A stretch of 14,478 nt of DNA from WHSM01 sp050701635 (GTDB lineage Bacteria > Actinomycetota > Actinomycetes > Mycobacteriales > Micromonosporaceae): NCBI GenBank assembly GCA_050701635.1, contig JBOGDF010000116.1, positions 1 to 14,478 of the forward strand. The letters are read 5' to 3'. Below the pieces are notes generated by a model. It searched no databases, had not been told where the DNA came from, and worked only from the letters and a program-made list of their open reading frames with translations. A program made the position numbers and the translations under genes. This document shows positions 6,577-12,559 of the stretch, one piece after another. Position 1 is the first letter of the stretch, and each line of letters begins with the position of its first letter.

Positions 6577-6849
6577 TCACGGACGGCGTTCGGACTGTGC
6601 CACATCGGTGTCCGGCAACACCAGCCGCGCCAGCCGCACACCCCAACACGGATACGGGATGTCGTACCGGCCATCCGACTGCGCCGTGCACAGGCAACAG
6701 TTCCCGGCCCCGTCCGCCCGGTGGTCGGACAGCACCAGCTCAGCCTCGACCATCAGGCGCTCGCGCACTACCGGAACCACTGTGGACTGGTCGGCCCGTG
6801 CCAGCATCCCGACCAGAATCCGGTCCCGTACGTCGTCGTCCGGTCCCAT
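6577..6849 (-). CDS. small Cys-containing hypothetical protein of the toxin operon
   Basis: The 90-aa product is of unknown function. It has a helical first half (VRERLMVEAELVLSDHR) and a Cys-rich middle, CCLC followed 13 residues later by YPCWGVRLA. This resembles small actinobacterial accessory proteins with an HxxDxxGxCxxC...PC pattern, probably binding zinc. It ends 18 bp before the ribosome binding site and start of the WXG-like gene. The ATG at 6849 makes it overlap the preceding short ORF by 82 bp in another frame, so the true start may be further in; no better ribosome binding site was seen. Confidence 0.55.
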   Translation of the reverse strand: MGPDDDVRDRILVGMLARADQSTVVPVVRERLMVEAELVLSDHRADGAGNCCLCTAQSDGRYDIPYPCWGVRLARLVLPDTDVAQSERRP

Positions 6850-6947
6850 TGCTCGGCCACGATCGTCCAGTACGGTGCGGTGTCGGCATCGAGCTTCGCC
6901 GGCGGCTCCAGTGGCGGGCGGTTGTCGGCGTCGAACGGACTGCGCAC
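6768..6947 (-). CDS. short Trp-rich ORF of the toxin operon
   Basis: This 59-codon ORF starts at GTG 6947, with GGAGG (6960-6956) 8 nt upstream, the best-placed ribosome binding site in the area. The product is Pro-rich at the start, then Trp/Tyr-rich (APYWTIVAEQWDRT, later GFWSGCWHG). Third positions are GC-rich throughout, as expected for coding DNA in this genome. I do not recognise a family. Its last 82 bp overlap the next ORF in a different frame, so one of the two may be mis-bounded. Confidence 0.45.
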   Translation of the reverse strand: MRSPFDADNRPPLEPPAKLDADTAPYWTIVAEQWDRTTTYGTGFWSGCWHGPTSPQWFR

Positions 6948-6967
6948 AGGAAAGACCTCCACGTGAG

Positions 6968-7201
6968 TCAGTGGGCGGACTCGCCGGCCAAGGCGTACAG
7001 CGCCAGCACGGCGACGAAGACGGCCAGCGCCACGAACACCACCGCGTTGCGCGTCAACATGAGCGCCAGGTTGCGCAACCCAGGCAGCTCGGCCTTGCGG
7101 GCTCGGTAGTCGCCCCAGCCCCGGGCGGCTTTCTGGTGGCGACGCCCAGCAACCCAGCCGAGCACCAATCCGGTCAGCAGCATGATGGACAGTCCAGCCA
7201 T
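6968..7201 (-). CDS. small two-helix membrane protein
   Basis: The 77-aa protein has two hydrophobic segments, about residues 3-19 and 51-72. Between them is a basic loop with RRHQK and RARK, so both ends probably lie outside and the loop inside. No family is recognised. It sits in the run of co-directional genes that ends in the EndoU cassette, 20 bp before the next short ORF. In that setting it could help anchor or move the toxin, or be an unrelated accessory membrane protein. The ATG at 7201 has only a weak GAAAG-like site. Confidence 0.6.
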   Translation of the reverse strand: MAGLSIMLLTGLVLGWVAGRRHQKAARGWGDYRARKAELPGLRNLALMLTRNAVVFVALAVFVAVLALYALAGESAH

Positions 7202-7256
7202 AGCGAGGCACTTTCGGGTGAGGGGTGAAACGAGGGGAAGGGTGTCGACGCGGGAA

Positions 7257-7610
7257 TCAGCGGTGCTCCCACCAAGCCGGAGCCTCAGCCGGTGAGGGCC
7301 AGTCCGGCGGCGGCGAGCCGGTCTGTGGTGCTTCTTTGCGTGGCGGATTCGGTGTTGGTTGGGGGCGCGGTGACGGGCTTGGATGCCGCGTCGGCGCTTC
7401 CGGTGGCAGGGTCTCGATGGTTATCTCGGCGTGCGGCCGGGCCACACTCATGTGCGGCTCCGGACAGAGCCAGCCAGCGAGGCTCCGGTACTGGTCAAGA
7501 TGCATCCAGCCCAAGGGTGTATTCACGATCGGCCAGGTGCACCAGGCACACGGCACCGGATCATGGGGCGGCGGATACAACTCGGGCGGGCGTGGCTCGG
7601 TCATCACCAT
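7257..7610 (-). CDS. small zinc-ribbon-like protein with Pro-rich tail
   Basis: The product is 117 aa from ATG 7610. ATG 7604 is an alternative, forming a TGATG overlap with the stop of the gene before it, and either implies translational coupling. The N-terminal half has C21-x2-C24, H37, C49 and H53, a plausible zinc site, in the pattern CAWC...WMHLDQ...WLCPEPH...AxP seen in many small proteins of actinobacterial phages and integrative elements. From about residue 70 it is Pro-rich and probably disordered, ending in APAWWEHR. Function unknown. The open frame extends upstream to 7799, but that part overlaps the preceding gene and is Arg-rich as antisense-like frames are, so I excluded it. Confidence 0.6.
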   Translation of the reverse strand: MVMTEPRPPELYPPPHDPVPCAWCTWPIVNTPLGWMHLDQYRSLAGWLCPEPHMSVARPHAEITIETLPPEAPTRHPSPSPRPQPTPNPPRKEAPQTGSPPPDWPSPAEAPAWWEHR

Positions 7611-8104
7611 CGGGTTGTCGCCCCCGACGCTTGGTATGCAACCTCGGCGTGCCGCCAGACCGGATTCACGGTGCCCGCCACGTCCACCGTCACCCTTACG
7701 TACGCGGTGAGCAGCACGGCGCGATGGTTCTGCGGATCGCACCGCAGCCAGGCGTTTCGCTCCTCGGCGGACACCAGCAGCTCGCCTTGCGGTCGCCACG
7801 GCGTTGCACCTGTGAAGGCCACCTTGATCCCCGGCGCGACCTCTTCGTCATCCGACGGGTGCTCGCCTGTCCGCCCCACGCCGTAGAGCACGACGTACGC
7901 CCGTACGAGCGCCGGCAACATCAGGTCTTGCTCGACCGCCGTGGCTCGCAGGTCAGGCTGCGGGCAGTCGAGCCCGCAGGAGTAGTAGCGGGTGCCGTCC
8001 ACACGCGGCGCTGGCACCATCAGGCTGCTGCATACGAGACACCAGAGCAGCTCCTCCGCGATGTAGTCGTCCGGTGGCTGCGTAGCCGCCACGATCGTCA
8101 CCAC
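7604..8104 (-). CDS. zinc-ribbon hypothetical protein
   Basis: The 166-aa protein has C22-x2-C25-x17-C43-x3-C47 in WCLVCSSLM...TRYYSCGLDC, a zinc ribbon. The ribbon and the following LRATAVEQDLMLPALVRAY recall the zinc ribbon and adjoining helix of large serine recombinases, but no catalytic resolvase domain is present, so it is not an integrase. The C-terminal half (about 75-160) looks like a beta-rich domain that I do not recognise. It starts at GTG 8104, directly after the stop of the upstream ORF, and its end overlaps the next gene, consistent with one transcript. Confidence 0.65.
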   Translation of the reverse strand: MVTIVAATQPPDDYIAEELLWCLVCSSLMVPAPRVDGTRYYSCGLDCPQPDLRATAVEQDLMLPALVRAYVVLYGVGRTGEHPSDDEEVAPGIKVAFTGATPWRPQGELLVSAEERNAWLRCDPQNHRAVLLTAYVRVTVDVAGTVNPVWRHAEVAYQASGATTRW

Positions 8105-8377
8105 CTATTCCACGTCCGTCCATAGGTTGAGAGGCACCGAGGCAGGCGGGGTCGGAACAGGTCGGGAGGGAGCGGTCAGCCGTCCCCCTCGGGCGGCCGA
8201 CTGTCCGGTTCCGTTGCCCGGCACCTGCCCCGGTGCCGGCTTACGTGAGATCCGGCGGCCAATCTGTGCGGGGATGCAAAGGAACGGATCGTCACCGATC
8301 AGTGACCGCCTGACCTCGCCGTCCAGCAAAGACGCCGGCCGTCGATGCTGCCGAGACGTGTCGGGGATCTGCGACAA
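8105..8377 (-). CDS. hypothetical protein at the head of the toxin operon
   Basis: A 90-codon open frame begins with TTG at 8377 and ends in TAG immediately before the GTG of the zinc-ribbon gene. The first half (EVRRSLIGDDPFLCIPAQIGRRISR) looks protein-like, and the second is Pro/Gly-rich. No family is recognised. There is no clear ribosome binding site, and the TTG lies inside the direct repeats of the divergent control region, so the start or even the gene is uncertain. It is included because stop-to-start abutment suggests coupling. Confidence 0.4.
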   Translation of the reverse strand: MSQIPDTSRQHRRPASLLDGEVRRSLIGDDPFLCIPAQIGRRISRKPAPGQVPGNGTGQSAARGGRLTAPSRPVPTPPASVPLNLWTDVE

Positions 8378-8411
8378 TTCCCGGACAAGTTCCCGACATC
8401 CGCTCTCGGGA
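8373..8411. promoter_or_regulatory. repeat cluster between the XRE regulator and the toxin operon
   Basis: GACAATTCCCG (8373-8383) and GACAAGTTCCCG (8384-8395) are tandem direct repeats about one helical turn apart. TCCCGA (8391-8396) and TCGGGA (8406-8411) form an inverted pair spaced by 9 bp. They fill the short gap in front of the divergent regulator gene. This is a likely operator for the XRE protein, controlling both directions. No clear -10/-35 could be assigned. Confidence 0.5.
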
Positions 8412-8424
8412 CGGAGAATTCGGC

Positions 8425-9774
8425 ATGGTCGACCAGAAGGCGATTAAGGCAGCGCGCCGTGCGCTCGGGCGGCAGCTCGCCGCCCTTCGGCAAGCCGCGG
8501 GGTACAACCAGCACGAGTTCGCCAGGCAGGTGAACGTCAGCCGCAGCAGCCAGGCCAACATCGAAACTGGCCACCAGAAGGGCAGCCGCACTTATTGGCT
8601 CAGCTGCGACAAGTTGCTCCTTACCGGCGGCCAACTCACGACGGCGTATGACGAGATCGAAGATCAAGTCCGTCGGCAGTACGAGGAGGCTGCTCGCGCC
8701 GTCGCGCAAGAGCGCGTTCACGAACTTGAGCGGACGCACGGTCGACGTGCCGGCAGTCTTCGTGAGCGGGTAACTCAAGCCGCCGACGAATCGCAACGCT
8801 TCCTCGACCAGTGGGAGACCCGCTCACTGAGCCGCGAGACCGTCGAAGAGTTTGCCGAAGAGTTGGGGTGGCTCGCCCGGGAGTATGTGTACCGGCCGAT
8901 CGACGGGGTGTTCGATGACCTGGTGACGATCCGCGACCGCGCCTACGCGCTGCTGAACGAGCAGCGTCGCAGCGGCGATGTGAGAACCTTGCTGTTCGTG
9001 GCGGGTCTGGCCGGCGGGATGCTCGCCCACGCTTCGATCGATCTCGGTGATCGCCGAGCGGCCGCGGACCAGGCCAGGGTGGCAGCACGACTGGCCGCAG
9101 AAGCTGGGCATCACGGGCTGCTGGCGTGGATCTTCGGCACCCAAAGCTTGATCGCCTACTGCCTGCGGCGTCCGGAACGCGCCATCGAGTACGCCGAGCG
9201 GGGACAGCGCTACCCCGACCGCGGCACTGGGTCGGTTCGTTTGGCAGCGCTCAAGACGCGTGCCTACGCGATGCGGGGCAACGTGTCCGCCGCCAAGGAG
9301 GCGCAGCGCGAAGCCGAGACCCTCGCCGGGCGAGGGGAAGCCCATGAACTCGACAGCATGGGCGGCATCCTGACGTTCCCGCACGCGAAGCAGGCCTACT
9401 ACGCGGCCAGCACCGGAGCGCTACTGGCTGATGGCAACATGGCTGAGGTCCACGCGCAGAGGGCTATCGCCGCCTACGAGTCCGCGCCGCCCGGCGAACG
9501 TTCCTACGGCGACCTCGCACTCTCGCGTATCACGCTCGCCCAGGCCCAGCTGCTCAAGCCCCATCGGGCAGTCGACCCAGCAGCCGCCGAGGCCGCGCTC
9601 ACACCGGTACTCGCTCTTCCTGGGAACGAGCGCATCGCCGGACTGCATCGCCCTTTGCGCAAGCTGCAGGTTTACCTCGAGCAAGGGCCGGCGAGTGGCT
9701 CGGCTGTGGCCCGCGAGTTGCACGCGAAGGTCGACGGCTTCCTGGATGACACGCGGGCGATCATGCCGGTATGA
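8425..9774 (+). CDS. XRE-family regulator with TPR-like C-terminal region
   Basis: The 449-aa protein has an N-terminal helix-turn-helix (about 13-70: LGRQLAALRQAAGYNQHEFARQVNVSRSSQANIETG) and a charged coiled-coil-like stretch (80-130). A long helical region (about 140-440) follows, with repeated 34-residue-type helices (HHGLLAWIFGTQSLIAYCLRRPERAIEYAERG and later similar blocks), as in TPR-containing regulators. In other bacteria such HTH-TPR proteins can respond to peptides; here the ligand is unknown. GGAG lies 8 nt before the ATG. It overlaps the kinase gene by ATGA and diverges from the toxin operon across a repeat-rich gap of about 50 bp, which suggests that it regulates both transcripts. 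Confidence 0.85.
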   Translation: MVDQKAIKAARRALGRQLAALRQAAGYNQHEFARQVNVSRSSQANIETGHQKGSRTYWLSCDKLLLTGGQLTTAYDEIEDQVRRQYEEAARAVAQERVHELERTHGRRAGSLRERVTQAADESQRFLDQWETRSLSRETVEEFAEELGWLAREYVYRPIDGVFDDLVTIRDRAYALLNEQRRSGDVRTLLFVAGLAGGMLAHASIDLGDRRAAADQARVAARLAAEAGHHGLLAWIFGTQSLIAYCLRRPERAIEYAERGQRYPDRGTGSVRLAALKTRAYAMRGNVSAAKEAQREAETLAGRGEAHELDSMGGILTFPHAKQAYYAASTGALLADGNMAEVHAQRAIAAYESAPPGERSYGDLALSRITLAQAQLLKPHRAVDPAAAEAALTPVLALPGNERIAGLHRPLRKLQVYLEQGPASGSAVARELHAKVDGFLDDTRAIMPV

Positions 9775-10643
9775 CCACTGACGACGCGGCCACGCTGACG
9801 CAGGCCTGCACGATTACCGGGCTGGACTGCCAAGATGCCGTACTGCTCCGACGTCACGCCACCGCTGTTTATCACTTGCCACGAGCCGGAGCGGTCGCCC
9901 GCATCGCCTCGATAGATCACCTTGAGCAGTCGCGACTGAGCGTGCAGGTCACGCGCTGGCTGCTGGGCAAGGGCTTCCCGGCCACAGCGCCGCTCGATGT
10001 CGACCAGCCAGTCGTGGTTGAAGACAGCGTCGTCACCTTCTGGCGCTACTACCCGCAAGACAGCCGCGAGCTTCCACCCGTGCGCGAACTGTCCCGGATC
10101 TTGCGGCAACTACACACGCTGGAACCGCCACCCTTTCCGCTGCCGGCGTACGAGCCGCTCAAGGGGTTCATGCGGGAGCTGGCCACCCACGGCAGCACCG
10201 TGCTCAGCGCTGAGGAGCACAAGTTTCTCCAGCGTCGCGCCAACGAACTGCTCGACGCCTACCGATGCCTCGAATCCCACTTGGGGCATAGCATGATCCA
10301 TGGCGACCCACGCACTGGCAACCTGCTCTGGGACGGCGAAGACGTGGTGCTCGGTGACTGGGACTCCGTCAGTCATGGACCGCGCGAGCTGGATTTGATC
10401 ATCACGTACCAAGGCGTACGGTACGGGCGCTCAGCAGACACGCTGGATGAGTTCGCGACCATCTACGGCTGGGACATCAGGTCGTGGCCGGGCTACGACC
10501 TGCTTCGCGACCTGCGCGACCTGCACACGCTCTCCGCGCCGCTGCGCCTGGCAAGGCATCGGGCTGATGTGGCTGAGGAGTTGCACCACCGACTCATGGG
10601 GTTGCAGGCTGGCGACCACGGGCAGCAGTGGCGGTCGTTTTGA
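9771..10643 (+). CDS. APH-fold phosphotransferase
   Basis: The 290-aa protein belongs to the aminoglycoside phosphotransferase/choline kinase fold. The catalytic loop is HGDPRTGN (H177, D179, N184), followed by LGDWD (D196 and D198), the metal-binding acidic motif. HGPRELDL follows, as in this family. The N-terminal lobe is short, and the glycine-rich loop is not obvious. Substrate is unknown: it could phosphorylate a small molecule or a nucleoside, or act in regulation. Antibiotic resistance cannot be claimed. Its ATG overlaps the stop of the XRE gene, so the two are translationally coupled. It converges on the HEPN gene with only 4 bp between stop codons. Confidence 0.82.
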   Translation: MTTDDAATLTQACTITGLDCQDAVLLRRHATAVYHLPRAGAVARIASIDHLEQSRLSVQVTRWLLGKGFPATAPLDVDQPVVVEDSVVTFWRYYPQDSRELPPVRELSRILRQLHTLEPPPFPLPAYEPLKGFMRELATHGSTVLSAEEHKFLQRRANELLDAYRCLESHLGHSMIHGDPRTGNLLWDGEDVVLGDWDSVSHGPRELDLIITYQGVRYGRSADTLDEFATIYGWDIRSWPGYDLLRDLRDLHTLSAPLRLARHRADVAEELHHRLMGLQAGDHGQQWRSF

Positions 10644-10647
10644 AGAC

Positions 10648-11001
10648 TCAGATGCTATACACCTCCGGCATCCAAGATTGGGCCTGCCTTAGGAAGGCCC
10701 TGAACTGAGAGTTCTTGGACAACGCGTCTGACAGATCGTGGTCCGAGACGGCGCACTGTCGTAACATAAGAACAGTCAAAACCCAGTATAGCGAGTTTGC
10801 TATAACGAGCTGCTCACGTTCCGAGAGCGGTTCGTCGCCATGAAGCTGGTGTGCTACTCGATTGCGTGCTAGCTTAACTTTCTGAATCCATCTCTTTGGA
10901 TCCGAACCAAACATGTCCGTGTTGATTTCCTGTGTTTCCTTCATGAGACGGGCGAGTCTCTGGGCGGGTGCAAGCCGCTGTCTGTTGAAAGCGTTTGCCA
11001 T
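10648..11001 (-). CDS. stand-alone ApeA-type HEPN domain protein
   Basis: The 117-aa protein consists of one helical HEPN domain. The key motif is RNRVAH (R46, N47, H51), an R-x4-H RNase signature. Flanking helices (APAQRLARLM before it; LVIANSLYWVLTVLMLRQCAV after it) match the C-terminal HEPN domain of ApeA-like anti-phage proteins. ApeA proteins are usually several times longer. Here an in-frame TAG lies 18 bp upstream of the ATG, so the N-terminal domain is absent in this frame. It may be a solo HEPN RNase or toxin, or the relic of a larger gene. The start overlaps the predicted -35 box of the divergent gene. Confidence 0.68.
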   Translation of the reverse strand: MANAFNRQRLAPAQRLARLMKETQEINTDMFGSDPKRWIQKVKLARNRVAHQLHGDEPLSEREQLVIANSLYWVLTVLMLRQCAVSDHDLSDALSKNSQFRAFLRQAQSWMPEVYSI

Positions 11002-11023
11002 CGAAGCGGGCCGCGCCTAACCT
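10995..11023 (+). promoter_or_regulatory. promoter of the 314-aa gene, overlapping the HEPN start codon
   Basis: TTGCCA (10995-11000), a 17-bp spacer and TAACCT (11018-11023) are a good housekeeping promoter. Its start point falls at about 11030, the first base of the GTG, so the message is probably leaderless. The -35 box includes the start codon of the HEPN gene on the other strand. CGCCT/AGGCG arms (11014-11018, 11026-11030) flank the -10 region. Confidence 0.6.
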
Positions 11024-11029
11024 GCAGGC

Positions 11030-11974
11030 GTGAATCTCGTGGAACTTCCTGCTGAGCAGAAGCGCAGGCTCGATGAAGTCGCTGTGGTTCTGCGGTCGTG
11101 CCGCGACGTCTACATGGAAGTCTGGAAGGAGGGACTTAACACGCCTCGGCCTGGTTCTCAAGCCGCATTTGACTTTGCCTTGGTTGAGGAGTGCCCCGCC
11201 GGCGTGTGGCCAAGCGAGCTGACTGCCATACCCCGCAATCTGGCTACCAAGCTCTTGCGCCAACAGGCAGATCACTGCGTCGCTGTCGCCGTCTTGATCG
11301 AGAACACTGAGATATTCGACCCCCTATTGTCCGTCGTTCGTGCAGGCTTTGAGTACACGACCCGCGCCATGTGGGTCCTTGACCCAACGGCCTCGCCACG
11401 CGAGAGATGCGTCCGCGCAGCCCTCACCGAGCTGATCAGCAAGACCATGGCGCGACAGGCGGCTAGCGACCTGCCCGATTCTCCGGATCTCCAGCAGGCC
11501 CGAGCTGTCGCGAAGACACAATGGAGGGAGCAGGTGAGGCGGCTGGAGGAACTCTTCCATGATGTCAATCGTGACGACGGTGATCCGCTGAAGTGGACCA
11601 TCGAGGGTGTCGGGTACGCATCGTGGACGGAAGCCGCCGAGACGTGGTCGAAGATCGAGAATACGGGCGTCTCTGGGCGCGCCATTTACAACCAATTAGC
11701 GGTTCTCGCGCATCCACAAGGCTATTCAGCGACGGTTGGGCTTCGCCCCGATCCGGCCGACGCGAGCGGCACGATCCGCCTCGTGGATCTGATTCGCGTC
11801 GAGAAGGCTGCCCGGATAACGGTCCAATCCTTCTACTCGGCGCTGACGATGTTAACGAGCTACCACGGCCTGAGGTCGAAGATTGTCTCCCGGTGGGAGA
11901 GCGAAATTCAGGCAGTGTTTCCCACGTTCTTCAATGCAGATGGCGATGCAGCGGACCTGGAAGAGAATACTTGA
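11030..11974 (+). CDS. hypothetical helical protein divergent from the HEPN gene
   Basis: The 314-aa protein is of unknown function and has no signal peptide or membrane segment. It appears mostly helical. The most family-like parts are LLSVVRAGFEYTTRAMWVLDP (about 99-119), a following RERCVRAA, and YNQLAVLAHPQG (220-231). This arrangement (E/R helix, W-x-L-D-P, later S/A-x-x-x-H-P) recalls uncharacterised actinobacterial proteins and loosely the DUF5677 type, but I cannot name the family with confidence. It starts at GTG 11030 and is probably translated from a leaderless message. The 28-bp gap to the divergent HEPN gene suggests a functional pair, perhaps effector and partner, which is an inference from layout. 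Confidence 0.65.
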   Translation: MNLVELPAEQKRRLDEVAVVLRSCRDVYMEVWKEGLNTPRPGSQAAFDFALVEECPAGVWPSELTAIPRNLATKLLRQQADHCVAVAVLIENTEIFDPLLSVVRAGFEYTTRAMWVLDPTASPRERCVRAALTELISKTMARQAASDLPDSPDLQQARAVAKTQWREQVRRLEELFHDVNRDDGDPLKWTIEGVGYASWTEAAETWSKIENTGVSGRAIYNQLAVLAHPQGYSATVGLRPDPADASGTIRLVDLIRVEKAARITVQSFYSALTMLTSYHGLRSKIVSRWESEIQAVFPTFFNADGDAADLEENT

Positions 11975-12069
11975 CGATGCGGCATTGATACCGGTCTGGG
12001 TCAATTAGCTCCCGTTTAAGCTGGTGCCGCCTTCAGGCTTGAGTGTGAGTGAATCAATCAACCATCGGT

Positions 12070-12540
12070 CTAAAGGTGAAGCGGGATGCGCGCGAGTGCC
12101 GTCTTCACGCCGAAGCTATTGAGTTGCCGAACTGTTCGATCAAGATTGACCTTGCTGAAAAAGTAGAGTGAGTTTGCGAGTGGTCCAGCCTTCTCGGTGG
12201 CAATCGCGTAGACTATCGTCCATTCTTCCCGGGAGCCGAACTCCGCGTCAGGCTGAATCTCTTCAAGTTCCTCGACCAGTCTCTCTCGGTAGCCGTCCGC
12301 ATTTGACGCAAGGAGTTGTGCGGACACCAGTCCCTGCGCGTAAAGGTGTGAGAGTGTGGCCGACTTGCTCATTCGTTTCACGCAAATCAGCTTCTTGTCG
12401 GGTGTCAGTAGATCACATATCTCTATCTTCTGGTTAGGTCCGCCAATTGGAAAGTTGGCGCGATCCAGCGCGTTCCAGCCGCGCGTCTTGGCGATCCTCT
12501 TGTTGTACCACTTTTCGTCCCGGTCTTTGCTTGGGCTTGT
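12070..12540 (-). pseudogene. 3' remnant of a TIGR04141/DUF6119 family gene
   Basis: The open frame running from about 12540 down to 12070 encodes the C-terminal part of a TIGR04141 'sporadically distributed' protein. EKWYNKRIAKTRGW, IEICDLLTPDKKLICVKR and SATLSHLYAQGLVSAQLL match the family as I know it. The family is normally several times longer. Here the frame has no usual start until GTG 12381, in the middle of the conserved motif, and upstream an in-frame TGA occurs at 12586-12588 within ltrA-side sequence. I read it as the 3' end of a gene cut off at the island edge. The start at 12381 (103 aa) would be artificial. Confidence 0.7.
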
Positions 12541-12559
12541 CTGTGCCCCGGCGCGCGGG

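Larger units (their letters stand above)
4087..12545. other. probable accessory/defence island between etfA and ltrA
   Basis: Between two core-like blocks lies about 8.4 kb of genes typical of accessory DNA: a solitary nuclease, an EndoU toxin cassette with immunity gene, an XRE regulator with a kinase, a HEPN protein, and a truncated TIGR04141 gene. Intergenic DNA at both ends is AT-richer than the flanks, and several genes here use more mixed third codon positions. Boundaries are approximate. The right one is where the TIGR04141 remnant stops resembling its family, near 12540. No mobility gene is present, so the route of entry is unknown. Confidence 0.6.

Noticed and set aside
7611..7799. 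N-terminal extension of the small zinc-ribbon protein to 7799
   Set aside because: It overlaps the preceding gene almost entirely and is Arg-rich without motifs; the coupled ATGs at 7610/7604 fit better.
10874..11275. Minus-strand 133-codon open frame over the HEPN/314-aa divergent region
   Set aside because: Overlaps two better supported genes in other frames and shows no family features.
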